Part shown: in pieces, positions 37,896 to 47,100 of the stretch | Numbering within the stretch: the stretch's first letter is position 1 | Layout of the letters: each line of letters starts with the position of its first letter | Source of the DNA: an uncultured Caulobacterales bacterium | GTDB taxonomy: Bacteria > Pseudomonadota > Alphaproteobacteria > Caulobacterales > Maricaulaceae | Direction of reading: 5' to 3' | Assembly: GCA_937928165.1 (NCBI GenBank) | Contig: CALFVT010000004.1 | Span: forward strand, 62,001-126,000 | Length of the DNA: 64,000 nt | Program-made: the position numbers and the translations under genes | The notes under the pieces: generated by a model | The model's input: only the letters and a program-made list of their open reading frames with translations | What the model was told of the DNA's origin: nothing | Databases searched by the model: none

Positions 37896-39575
37896 ATGCC
37901 TGATGTAAAAAATGATCTACTCTTCTTACCGCTCGGGGGCTGCGGTGAGATTGGAATGAATCTCAACCTCTTTGGCTATGGCCCGCCGTCGCGGCGGCAA
38001 TGGATTATTGTCGATATTGGTGTTACATTTGGCGGGCTGGACACACCGGGCGTTGACATTATCATGCCCGATACACAGTTTATCGAAGATAATGTTGATG
38101 ACCTTATCGGGATTGTCCTCACCCATGCCCATGAAGATCATATGGGCGCGCTGGCGCGTTTGTGGCCGCGCCTAAAATGCCCTGTCTATGCCACGCCCTT
38201 TACTATGTATCTTGTCAAAGACCGCCTCGCAGAATTTGGCCTTTTAGACGCTGTGGAATTGATTGAAATTCCGCTTAAAGGACGTTTTGATTTAGGGCCA
38301 TTTGATATTGAAATGATTAGTCTGACCCATTCTATCCCAGAGCCTAATGCCCTCGCAATCCGCACGGATGACGGGATTATCCTGCATACGGGGGATTGGA
38401 AAATAGATCCTGCCCCGCAAATTGGTGAGCCCGTCGATGTCGCCGCAATTAAAGCCCTCTCAGAAGAGGGCATACTTGCTATGATTTGCGATAGTACCAA
38501 TGTGTTTACGCCAGGGGAAGCAGGGTCCGAAGGGGATGTGCGTAAAGAGTTGTCTAAACTCATCGGGGAATATGACGGGCGCGGCGTAGCTGTAGCGTCT
38601 TTTGCCTCTAATGTGGCGCGTTTGGAGAGCGTAATGGTTGCCGCTAAGGATAATGGCCGCTCGGTCTGCCTCGTTGGACGTTCAATGGAGCGCATGACCC
38701 GCGCGGCGAAATCGGTTGGACTTCTTAAAGGCCTGCCCGATACATTGGATCAAGAAGAAGCGGCGCAAATCCCCCAAGAACATGTGCTCTATTTATGTAC
38801 CGGCTCCCAAGGGGAGCCCCGCGCGGCCTTGTCGCGGATTGCTAATAATGATCACCGCCATGTGGATTTTAGATCCGGTGACGTAGTGATTTTCTCAAGT
38901 AAGATTATTCCGGGCAATGAAAAATCTATCTTTGCTCTGCAAAATGCGCTTGCGGATGATGGTATAGACATTGTCACAGAGAAAAGCCGCGATATTCATG
39001 TATCGGGCCATCCTTGCCGCGGCGAATTAACCGCCATGTATGGATGGGCGAAGCCTCATATTGCCATCCCTGTTCATGGGGAGCGGCGGCACCTCATAGA
39101 ACATGCCAAACTCGCGCAGGGACTTGGTATTGCTCACGGCATTGCGCCGCATAATGGGGAGATGATACGCCTGTCTAAAGCAGGCGTGGAAATCGTCGAT
39201 ATTGTTCCCAGCGGGCGGCTTTATGTGGACGGCTCTGAAATTGTCTCCAGTGATGATGATGGCATAAAGCAGCGCCGCAAAATGGCCTATGCGGGGCATA
39301 TCGCCATCAGCCTTGTGGTCGACGGACAGGGGGCGATCTTATCAGGCCCAGAGACGCGCATAAGCGGTTTTCCTGTGGGTAAAGATGAGGCGCTGTTAGA
39401 TGCGCTCACCGAAGCCGTGGCCGATATTGCGGAGGACGCTTTTGACAGCTTGCCGCGCAAAGACCGCAAGGATGAAGACGCCATAGAGGCGCGGCTGCGC
39501 TCGAAAGTGCGGCGCTATGTGAAACAACAAACAGGGAAGCGGGCGATTGTGGACATCACGGCGCACCGGATATAA
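37896..39575 (+). CDS. rnj: Ribonuclease J
   Basis: Beta-CASP metallo-beta-lactamase RNase that processes and degrades RNA (5' exonuclease, endonuclease). The 559-residue protein has the metal motif THAHEDHMGALARL, LHTGDWKID, MICDSTNVFTPGEAGSE, the beta-CASP part with CTGSQGEPRAALSRI and VSGHPCRGEL, and IPVHGERRHLIEHA. It lies in the conserved block between coaX and mce. Confidence 0.95.
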   Translation: MPDVKNDLLFLPLGGCGEIGMNLNLFGYGPPSRRQWIIVDIGVTFGGLDTPGVDIIMPDTQFIEDNVDDLIGIVLTHAHEDHMGALARLWPRLKCPVYATPFTMYLVKDRLAEFGLLDAVELIEIPLKGRFDLGPFDIEMISLTHSIPEPNALAIRTDDGIILHTGDWKIDPAPQIGEPVDVAAIKALSEEGILAMICDSTNVFTPGEAGSEGDVRKELSKLIGEYDGRGVAVASFASNVARLESVMVAAKDNGRSVCLVGRSMERMTRAAKSVGLLKGLPDTLDQEEAAQIPQEHVLYLCTGSQGEPRAALSRIANNDHRHVDFRSGDVVIFSSKIIPGNEKSIFALQNALADDGIDIVTEKSRDIHVSGHPCRGELTAMYGWAKPHIAIPVHGERRHLIEHAKLAQGLGIAHGIAPHNGEMIRLSKAGVEIVDIVPSGRLYVDGSEIVSSDDDGIKQRRKMAYAGHIAISLVVDGQGAILSGPETRISGFPVGKDEALLDALTEAVADIAEDAFDSLPRKDRKDEDAIEARLRSKVRRYVKQQTGKRAIVDITAHRI

Positions 39576-39577
39576 TC

Positions 39578-39997
39578 ATGAAACTTGGCCCTTTAAATCA
39601 TGTCGGCGTTGCGGTCCCAAACCTCGAAGAGGCTGTGGCCTGCTATCAAGAGATTTTTACCCCAGAATCGATATCGGATGTCATCATCCTCGAAGACCGC
39701 GGTCTTCGGGTGCAATTTGTTAATCTGCCCACGGGGCAAGTGGAACTCATTGCGCCCATGCATGATAAAACGGCGATCGCTAAGTTCCTAGAGGCCAATC
39801 CCCTCGGCGGGCAGCATCATATCTGTTTTGAAGTCGCAGATATTCACGCGGCCGTGGCGGATATGGAAGCGAAAAACATTCGCGTGCTTGCATCGCCGCG
39901 CCTTGGAGCGCACGGAACGCCTGTGATATTCCTTCACCCCAAAGATATGGGGGGTGTGCTGATTGAACTCATGGAAACCCCCAAAGAGGGGCATTAA
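39578..39997 (+). CDS. mce: Methylmalonyl-CoA epimerase
   Basis: Interconverts the two methylmalonyl-CoA epimers on the propionyl-CoA pathway. The 139-residue vicinal-oxygen-chelate protein has metal-ligand His in PLNHVGVAVPNLEEA and GQHHICFEVADI, and the last ligand Glu in VLIELMETP. No mutase gene is in the window. Confidence 0.92.
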   Translation: MKLGPLNHVGVAVPNLEEAVACYQEIFTPESISDVIILEDRGLRVQFVNLPTGQVELIAPMHDKTAIAKFLEANPLGGQHHICFEVADIHAAVADMEAKNIRVLASPRLGAHGTPVIFLHPKDMGGVLIELMETPKEGH

Positions 39998-40006
39998 AAC
40001 CAAGTT

Positions 40007-40273
40007 ATGAATCCTTTTTCCGCTTTTGTTGTGTTTTTAATTATCTGGTGGGTGGTGCTGTTCATGATCCTGCCCATCGGTGTGCGCGGCCAAGCGGAAG
40101 AGGACGACGTGGCACGCGGTACAGAACCCGGTGCGCCCACCAAAGCCAATATGCGCTGGAAAGTGAAAGTGACAACCATCATCACCCTTATCCTATGGCT
40201 CATCATCTGCGCCGTTATAACCTTTGGCCTCATAGACCTAGAATGGCTTGTCGGGGATATTGAGGATTTTTAG
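40007..40273 (+). CDS. DUF1467 membrane protein
   Basis: The 88-residue protein has two membrane helices (about residues 5-25 and 53-78) flanking the diagnostic PIGVRGQAEEDDVARGTEPG loop of DUF1467. It is located between mce and proS in most alphaproteobacteria. Function unknown. Confidence 0.9.
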   Translation: MNPFSAFVVFLIIWWVVLFMILPIGVRGQAEEDDVARGTEPGAPTKANMRWKVKVTTIITLILWLIICAVITFGLIDLEWLVGDIEDF

Positions 40274-40423
40274 ATGTGTAGTTAGAATGACATTTCTTAT
40301 CCACCATAAATCTTTATTTAAGCGGTTAAAAGCGACATCTTGAATTTTCCGCATATAATTCTCTGCAAAATTAGTAGGTAGATCAATCATACTATCACCC
40401 CACTCACTCCCCACCCACCCCAA
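40238..40423 (-). pseudogene. Possible small ORF or gene remnant
   Basis: A 61-codon frame in the otherwise empty 211-base gap between DUF1467 and proS. The middle (from MIDLPTNFAENYMRKIQDV) reads like coding sequence, with AT-rich codons unlike the neighbours, but its last codons run into the end of the DUF1467 gene on the other strand and no good ribosome site is seen. It may be a decayed gene or chance. Confidence 0.2.
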
Positions 40424-40469
40424 ATATTTCCAAAATCTAACAGTCCGGCGCTTGTGGCGGGCTGCATGA

Positions 40470-40482
40470 GGGGCTAAGCCCT
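40470..40482 (+). promoter_or_regulatory. Short hairpin upstream of proS
   Basis: GGGGCTAAGCCCT, a GGGCT/AGCCC hairpin, 26 bases before the proS ATG. It is almost identical to the hairpin in the rplM leader (11693-11705). Possible leader element; function unknown. Confidence 0.35.
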
Positions 40483-40508
40483 ATGTGAAGACAGAGGATA
40501 CGACTCAC

Positions 40509-41834
40509 ATGCGCTTATCTCGATATTTTTTGCCGCTCTTGAAAGAGTCCCCTGCGGAGGCCTCGATTGCGTCTCATAATTTCATGCTCCGGGCGGGCAT
40601 GGTGAAGCAAAATACAGCGGGTATTTATACATGGCTGCCCCTTGGGCATAAGGTGCTTAAGAAAATCGAGCAGATTGTACGTGAGGAGCAAAACCGCGCA
40701 GGGGCGGTTGAAATGCTTATGCCGACCATACAGCCGGCGGAACTTTGGCGCGAAACAGGACGCTATGATGCTTATGGGCCTGAAATGCTGCGGATTACCG
40801 ACCGTCATGAGCGCGAAATGCTCTATGGCCCGACCAATGAAGATATGATTACCGATGTGTTCCGCAGTTTTGTGCGTTCCTATAAAGACTTGCCGCAAAT
40901 GCTTTATCACATTCAGTGGAAGTTTCGCGATGAGCGCCGCCCGCGCTTTGGGGTGATGCGGGGACGCGAGTTTTTGATGAAAGATACCTATAGCTTTGAC
41001 CTCACGGAGGACACAGCCCGCCAATCTTATAATAAGATGTTTGTCGCTTATCTAAATACATTTGCGCGGCTGGGTCTGAAGGCGGTACCGATGCGCGCCG
41101 ATACGGGACCGATTGGCGGTGATCTGTCTCATGAATTTATCATACTTGCAGAGACGGGGGAGAGCGAAGTGTTCTGCCATAAAGACCTCGTCGATATGGC
41201 TGCGCCGGGACTGGATGTTGATTTCGGCGGTGATCTCCAAGCTCTCGTGGATGAACGCACGGCGCTTTATGCATCCACAGAGGAAATGCACGATGCGGAT
41301 GAATTTGCCAAAGTGCCCGCAGATAAACAGCTCTCAGCGCGCGGCATCGAAGTCGGCCATATCTTCTATTTCGGCGAGAAATATTCGGCTCCGATGAAAG
41401 CCACCGTTATGGATAAAGATGGTAAGCCTGTGACGGTAAAAATGGGGTCTTACGGCATTGGCGTCTCGCGGCTTGTAGGCGGCATTATTGAAGCTTTCCA
41501 TGATGACAAAGGTATTATCTGGCCGAAGTCTGTCACGCCATTTGGGGCTGGAATTATCAATCTTAAAGCGGGTGATGAAGATGTGGATGCAGCCTGTGAG
41601 ACGATTTACAGTGCCTTGTCCAAAGCAGGCGTTGATCCGCTTTATGATGATAAGGCGGATCGGGGCGGGGTGAAATTCTCGCGGATGGATTTAATTGGCC
41701 TGCCGTATCAAATCGTTGTTGGCCCGCGCGGGCTTAAGACGGGCGAGGTGGAAGTGAAAGACCGCGCCAGCGGGGAGCGGCAGAACCTAACCCTTGATGC
41801 GGCGATAAATTTTGTCACCGAAGCTTACGGCTAA
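40509..41834 (+). CDS. proS: Prolyl-tRNA synthetase, short alphaproteobacterial type
   Basis: Class II synthetase charging tRNA-Pro. I start it at ATG 40509 ([18 protein letters not shown]); the GTG at 40485 would add eight residues. Motif 2 is [20 protein letters not shown] and motif 3 lies in [14 protein letters not shown]. At 441 residues it lacks the roughly 180-residue INS editing domain between motifs 2 and 3 that E. coli ProRS has, as usual in alphaproteobacteria, which use a separate ProXp-ala deacylase instead. Confidence 0.95.
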   Translation: MRLSRYFLPLLKESPAEASIASHNFMLRAGMVKQNTAGIYTWLPLGHKVLKKIEQIVREEQNRAGAVEMLMPTIQPAELWRETGRYDAYGPEMLRITDRHEREMLYGPTNEDMITDVFRSFVRSYKDLPQMLYHIQWKFRDERRPRFGVMRGREFLMKDTYSFDLTEDTARQSYNKMFVAYLNTFARLGLKAVPMRADTGPIGGDLSHEFIILAETGESEVFCHKDLVDMAAPGLDVDFGGDLQALVDERTALYASTEEMHDADEFAKVPADKQLSARGIEVGHIFYFGEKYSAPMKATVMDKDGKPVTVKMGSYGIGVSRLVGGIIEAFHDDKGIIWPKSVTPFGAGIINLKAGDEDVDAACETIYSALSKAGVDPLYDDKADRGGVKFSRMDLIGLPYQIVVGPRGLKTGEVEVKDRASGERQNLTLDAAINFVTEAYG

Positions 41835-43151
41835 ATGAGCACGGCCCTATCGCATATGAGCTCGGAAGCACCGAATAAGGTCAAGCCCTTTGGCACGGCG
41901 GAACGCACCATAGCTATGCGCTATTTACGGGCGAAAAAATCCCAAGGCGGCGTCGGGCTGATCGCGGGGATATCTTTTGCCTGTATAGCCCTTGCGATTG
42001 CGGCCATGATTATCATCATGAGTATTATGAACGGCTTTCGGGAAGAGGTCATTCGCCTGACCATTGGGTCTGAGGGCCATATGTTTATCGCCGTCGCCGA
42101 AGCCAATCCGCCGCCCGGCACGCTAGATGATTTAGAAATTACCATTTCTGGTCTACCTAAAGTCACTAAAGCTTTTGAATTTACTCAAGATTTTGCGGGC
42201 GTACAGGCCAATGGCCGCGTGACGGCGGGGCAGGTGATTGGTATGGAGCTACAAGCACTTGAAACCTTTGAGTTAATCGCAGGAAACATACAGCAAGGCG
42301 GGCTTGACGGCTTTGCGAGCGGGAGCGGATCTGACCCTATGGTGGTTATTGGCGTGCAAATGGCGGCGCAGCTTGGTTTGGCTGTAGGGGATAAAATTGT
42401 CTTACTCTCTGGGCGCGTGCGGCAATCTCCCTTTGGGCCGCCAAAACCAGTTTATAAACCTTATACCATTGGCGGTATATTTGCGACGGGGCTTTATGAA
42501 GCTGACCTGACCTATATTTATATGGATATTAAGGAATCGACCCTCTTGTTCCATGCGGGGGTGAGCCAAGGCACGGTTATGGTACGCCTTGAGAATGCAG
42601 ATGACGTCGATGACATACGAAGCCTTATTCGAGAGGTTATTAAACAGCCCATATTCCTTGAAACTTGGCGCGATAGGAATGCAAGTGTTGCAACGGCCTT
42701 GCGGACTGAGCAGGTTGCCATGCGCCTAGTGTTTATGATTGTCGTTATTATCGCAATGTTCCCCGTTTTAGCAGCAATGATAATGCTTGTTAAAAACAAA
42801 TCCAAAGATATTGCGGTGCTACGCACCATTGGTGCGACGAGCGGTTCCATATTACGAATATTCTTAATGGCGGGGGCAATGATTGGCCTGCTTGGAACAT
42901 TTATTGGCATTATTGGTGGGATTTTATTCTGCCTTAATATTAGCGCGGTGCAGAGCTTTATTGAAATCTTTACGGGGCCCTTGTTCCCCGCGGAGCAATA
43001 TCAACTGGCATCGGGTATTCCGGCCAAAATGGTTGGCTCCGAAGTCGCAGGCGTGGCCTTTTGGGGGTTTTTAGTTTCGGCGCTTGCCACGTTTTTCCCA
43101 GCGTGGTCGGCCTCCAAAATCGATCCAGTGGAGGCGCTGCGCTATGAATGA
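41835..43151 (+). CDS. lolC: Lipoprotein-releasing ABC transporter permease LolC/LolE
   Basis: Inner-membrane permease that hands lipoproteins to LolA. The 438-residue protein has one N-terminal helix (about 38-62), a large periplasmic domain and three C-terminal helices, the LolC/E topology. The coupling region is KNKSKDIAVLRTIGAT and the C-terminus reads FPAWSASKIDPVEALRYE. Only one permease gene is present, so it may act as a homodimer (inference). It overlaps lolD by 8 bases. Confidence 0.93.
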   Translation: MSTALSHMSSEAPNKVKPFGTAERTIAMRYLRAKKSQGGVGLIAGISFACIALAIAAMIIIMSIMNGFREEVIRLTIGSEGHMFIAVAEANPPPGTLDDLEITISGLPKVTKAFEFTQDFAGVQANGRVTAGQVIGMELQALETFELIAGNIQQGGLDGFASGSGSDPMVVIGVQMAAQLGLAVGDKIVLLSGRVRQSPFGPPKPVYKPYTIGGIFATGLYEADLTYIYMDIKESTLLFHAGVSQGTVMVRLENADDVDDIRSLIREVIKQPIFLETWRDRNASVATALRTEQVAMRLVFMIVVIIAMFPVLAAMIMLVKNKSKDIAVLRTIGATSGSILRIFLMAGAMIGLLGTFIGIIGGILFCLNISAVQSFIEIFTGPLFPAEQYQLASGIPAKMVGSEVAGVAFWGFLVSALATFFPAWSASKIDPVEALRYE

Positions 43152-43869
43152 TTTAGCCAATACATTAGTGCAAAGCGGAAAGCTACGCCCGATATTATCA
43201 GTTCGCAACCTTGTTCGCTCTTATAAGTCAGGTGAGGGCGTTCTTGAGGTACTACGCGGCGCAGATATTGACGTGTTTCCCGGGGAAATGATTGGGTTGA
43301 TTGGCCCGTCGGGCTCGGGGAAATCTACCTTACTACATGCTGCGGGACTTTTGGAAAAACCGAATGCGGGTAAGGTCTATATTAACGGGCGGGAATGCCT
43401 GACGCTCCCTGATGGCCAACGCACAGATATTCGCCGGCAAAGCGTCGGAGTTGTTTACCAATTCCATCACTTACTTAAAGAATTCACTGCCCTTGAAAAT
43501 GTTGTCCTGCCGCAAATGATTGCGGGGCGCTCTCGCGCGGCGGCAGAAACGGAAGCCATGCGCTTACTTGACCTTATGGGCTTGACCCCGCGCTTGGGTC
43601 ATAAGCCCTCGCAAATGTCAGGCGGAGAGCAACAGCGCGTCGCCATTGCCCGCGCCATATCCAATAATCCACAAATTTTACTTGGCGATGAGCCAACAGG
43701 TAATCTTGATCCGGCGACCTCTAACCGGGTGTTCCAAAGCCTGCATGACCTCACCCGCTGTGAAGGGGTGGCCGCCCTGATTGCCACGCATAATATGGAT
43801 CTCATTCCTTTTATGGACCGTGTGTTGACAGTACGGAACGGATTAATAGTACCGTTCACAGGGGTTTAA
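43144..43869 (+). CDS. lolD: Lipoprotein-releasing ABC transporter ATPase LolD
   Basis: ATPase partner of LolC. I choose ATG 43144, inside the lolC end; the ATG at 43084 would extend it over lolC. The 241-residue protein has Walker A GPSGSGKST, Q-loop in VYQFHHLL, signature MSGGEQQRVAIARA, Walker B ILLGDEP and the H-loop IATHNMD. Confidence 0.95.
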   Translation: MNDLANTLVQSGKLRPILSVRNLVRSYKSGEGVLEVLRGADIDVFPGEMIGLIGPSGSGKSTLLHAAGLLEKPNAGKVYINGRECLTLPDGQRTDIRRQSVGVVYQFHHLLKEFTALENVVLPQMIAGRSRAAAETEAMRLLDLMGLTPRLGHKPSQMSGGEQQRVAIARAISNNPQILLGDEPTGNLDPATSNRVFQSLHDLTRCEGVAALIATHNMDLIPFMDRVLTVRNGLIVPFTGV

Positions 43870-43906
43870 ACGCTCACCAATATTATTTTGAGTGTGATTT
43901 ACGGGG

Positions 43907-43925
43907 TAAGTTCAAAATGAACTTA
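43907..43925 (+). repeat. Perfect 8-bp inverted repeat after lolD
   Basis: TAAGTTCA (43907-43914) and TGAACTTA (43918-43925) with a three-base AAA loop. There is no T run after it, so it is not a standard terminator. It may slow transcription or be a protein site upstream of the SOS-type promoter. Confidence 0.4.
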
Positions 43926-43990
43926 GAGTAACCGATTCGTTAAATATTTGAAAACAAACAAAATAATTTCTTGTCAACAAGCTTTATTCA

Positions 43991-44018
43991 TTGTTTGTTC
44001 TGTGTTAGAACATAAATA
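43991..44018 (+). promoter_or_regulatory. Candidate promoter of the small SOS gene and dnaE
   Basis: -35-like TTGTTT (43991-43996) and -10-like TAAATA (44013-44018) with a 16-base spacer. The LexA half-sites lie over the spacer and -10, the geometry expected for repression. The promoter call is moderate; the operator itself is clearer. Confidence 0.4.
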
Positions 44019-44022
44019 GAAC
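43997..44022 (+). promoter_or_regulatory. LexA operator (SOS box), alphaproteobacterial type
   Basis: Three half-sites in a row: GTTC (43997-44000), GAAC (44008-44011), GAAC (44019-44022), each separated by exactly seven bases. The pair at 44008-44022, GAAC-N7-GAAC, is the exact reverse complement of the known alphaproteobacterial LexA box GTTC-N7-GTTC. The first two make an additional palindromic GTTC-N7-GAAC. It is 32 bases before the small ORF. Confidence 0.8.
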
Positions 44023-44053
44023 AAATAATGTGTGGACAGATAAGGATATTGAC

Positions 44054-44146
44054 ATGAAACAACTCGTTTTAGATTTAAGTGCAGGTATGATAGCCATAGG
44101 ATTCGTATCAACCATGACATTATGGTTGATGGTTTTAGGTAGCTAA
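44054..44146 (+). CDS. 30-residue single-span membrane protein, SidA-like
   Basis: ATG 44054 to TAA 44144-44146, with a strong ribosome site TAAGGA seven bases upstream. The peptide has a short charged N-terminus (MKQLVLD) and then one hydrophobic helix, residues about 8-28, containing FVSTMTLWLMVLG. It is directly downstream of a LexA operator and 16 bases before dnaE. Size, topology and SOS control match Caulobacter SidA, a 29-residue inner-membrane inhibitor of FtsW that delays division after DNA damage. I cannot align the two here, so the homology is inference. Confidence 0.7.
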   Translation: MKQLVLDLSAGMIAIGFVSTMTLWLMVLGS

Positions 44147-44162
44147 TCATCCGGAGTTGATT

Positions 44163-47100
44163 TTGGCACGAACGCTTTCGCCTTTTGTTCATCTAAGGTC
44201 ACGCTCTCCTTATTCGCTGCTTGAAGGGGCGATGCAAATATCTGATATGGCTAGCTATTGTTCCAAATGGAATATGCCGGCTCTTGGAATTACGGACACG
44301 AATAATCTTTGCGGCGCGCTCGAATTTTCGAGCAAATGTGTCGATAAGGGCATACAACCCCTTATTGGCCTGACTTTATCTATTGATATTGGCGATCATG
44401 ACCCGCTCGCACATGGCCATAAAGAACCGGACGGCACGCTTGTTTTATTCGCACAAAATGAAGCGGGATATCAAAACCTTATGGCTCTTTCGAGTGCCGC
44501 GTTTTTGGACGTTGAAGCCACAGACTTGCCCCATGTTCCGTTTGATGTGGTGCTACGACATGCGGAGGGCCTTATTGCTCTCACGGGCGGGCCTGACGGG
44601 GTGCTATGCCGCCTGACCTATCAAGGGCAGTTCAAACAGGCCGAAGCCTATTTGGATCAGCTACAAGACGGCTTTAAAAATCGGCTTTACATAGAGCTAC
44701 AACGTCACGGCATGTCTACCGAGCTTGGGACAGAGGCAAAACTTATCGCATGGGGTTATGAAAAAGCGATTCCCCTTGTCGCGACCAATGAGCCTTATTT
44801 CCTTGAGCCGACCATGCACAAAGCTCACGACGCGCTATTAGCCATATCGGAAGGCTCATATGTCCTTGAAAAAAACCGCCGTAAGGTGACGACACAGCAT
44901 TATTTCAAATCCACAGAACAAATGGTTGAGCTGTTTAAAGACCTCCCTGAGGCCATTGAAAACACAGTAGAAATTGCGCAGCGTTGCGCGGTTCGCTCAG
45001 TCGCCCGCAAACCTATTTTACCGGGCTTTGGGGATGAGACCCTAAGTGAAGCGGATATTCTAAGGGAAGAAGCCAAGGCAGGACTTGAAGCGCGTCTCGA
45101 AAAAATACCGCTGGCCACAACCCGCCAAGCCTATTTCGAGCGTCTCGACTTTGAGCTTAACGTCATCGAGGGTATGGGGTTTCCGGGCTATTTCCTAATC
45201 GTTTCTGATTTTATTAAATGGGCTAAAGACCAAAATATTCCTGTTGGACCTGGGCGGGGCTCTGGCGCTGGCTCTGTGGTGGCCTGGTCATTGACGATCA
45301 CTGACCTTGATCCGCTGCGTTATGGCCTCCTCTTTGAGCGATTTTTAAACCCCGAACGGGTTTCTATGCCCGATTTCGATATCGACTTTTGCCAAGAGCG
45401 GCGCGGAGAGGTCATCCGCTATGTGCAGCAAAAATATGGCAGCGACCAAGTGGCGATGATCATTACCTTTGGAACGCTGCAGGCGCGTGCGGTTGTGCGC
45501 GATGTAGGGCGGGTATTGCAAATGCCCCTCGGCCAAGTTGACCGCCTCGCCAAACTTGTGCCGTCCAATCCAGCTAATCCGGTCTCGCTGTCTCAAGCTA
45601 TTCGTATGGAAAAAGGGCTTCAAGAAGCGCGAGATTCCGAACCAGCTGTAAAAGAGCTTTTAAGCATGGCCCTCGAGTTGGAAGGGCTGTACCGCAATGC
45701 CTCAACCCATGCTGCCGGCGTCGTCATCGGAGACCGCCCTTTAACCCAGCTCGTGCCGCTTTACCGTGATCCGCGCTCTGATATTCCCGCTACGCAATTT
45801 TCCATGAAATGGGCGGAAAAAGCCGGCCTTGTAAAATTTGACTTTTTGGGACTTAAAACCCTCACAGTAATTGACCGCGCTTTAGGGTATCTGAGGGCGC
45901 AAGGCCGCGAAATTGACCTTGATGCGGTCTCAACGGATACGCCCTCAGCCTATAAGAATTTGGCAGACGGACTGTCTGCAGGGGTGTTTCAGCTTGAAAG
46001 CTCAGGCATGCGCGATGTGCTACGCAAAATGGCCCCAGATTCTATCGAGGAACTCACTGCCCTGATTTCCCTTTACCGTCCCGGCCCGATGAAAAATATC
46101 GATAGCTATATTGACCGTAAATATGAACGCATACCGATTGAGTATCCGCATCCTAGTCTTGAGGAAATATTAAAAGAAACCTACGGTATTATTATCTACC
46201 AAGAACAAGTCATGAAAATTGCGCAGGTTCTATCCGGCTATTCATTGGGCGAGGCGGATATGCTTCGCCGCGCTATGGGTAAAAAAGATAAAGCGGAGAT
46301 GGACCGCCAGAAATCCCGTTTTATCAACGGCGCCGTTGAGCGAGGTGTTGACGCTAGATTAGCGGGCGATATCTTTGAACTTGTGAATGAATTTGCAGGT
46401 TATGGATTTAATAAATCCCACGCCGCCGCCTATGCGATGATTTCCTTTCGTACGGCCTATTTAAAGGCGGAGTTTCCTACTGAGTTCATTGCAGCTTCGA
46501 TGAGCCTTGATTTGAATAATGTCGATAAACTCGCGCAGTTTTATAGAGAAGCCAAGCGCATGGCGATCGAAGTCAGGCCGCCCTGCGTTAATCACTCCAT
46601 GGCAGATTTTGACGTCGCAGGAGGCGCTGTTCTTTACGCGCTTGGGGCGCTTAAAAATGTGGGGCTTGAGGCGATGAGACATGTTGTAGCTGTGCGTGAA
46701 GACGGCGGCCCATTTAAAGACTTATTTGATTTTGCTAAACGTGTGGATGCCCGTATTGTTAATAAGCGTTGTTTTGAAAACCTTGCGCGGGGTGGGGCTT
46801 TTGATGCCCTAGAGCCTAACCGTGCTAAAGCCTTTTTAGCTGCGGCAACGCTGCAATCTGTTGGCTCCCGCGCCACACAAGAGCGCGAATCGGCGCAGGC
46901 GGCCTTATTTGGTGATAGCCAAATTGAAATGGCAGAGCCAGAGCTGGCAGATCCGCCGCCTTGGTCTTTGGTCGAAAAACTAGAACATGAATTAGGTGCC
47001 ATAGGCTTTTATTTTGGCGGCCATCCGCTACAGGCTTATGAAGCGGTGCTTCTACAAAAAAAGACAATATTTTCAGCCGATATTGAAAGTGAATATCGCG

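Noticed and set aside
38186-38695. 169-codon open frame antisense to rnj
   Set aside because: It lies entirely inside the well-conserved RNase J gene and has no recognisable domain or ribosome site.
40515-41024. 169-codon open frame antisense to proS
   Set aside because: Shadow of the conserved prolyl-tRNA synthetase frame.
43974-44192. 72-codon minus-strand frame across the SOS region
   Set aside because: It covers the LexA operator and the small ORF on the other strand, lacks a ribosome site and shows no family.
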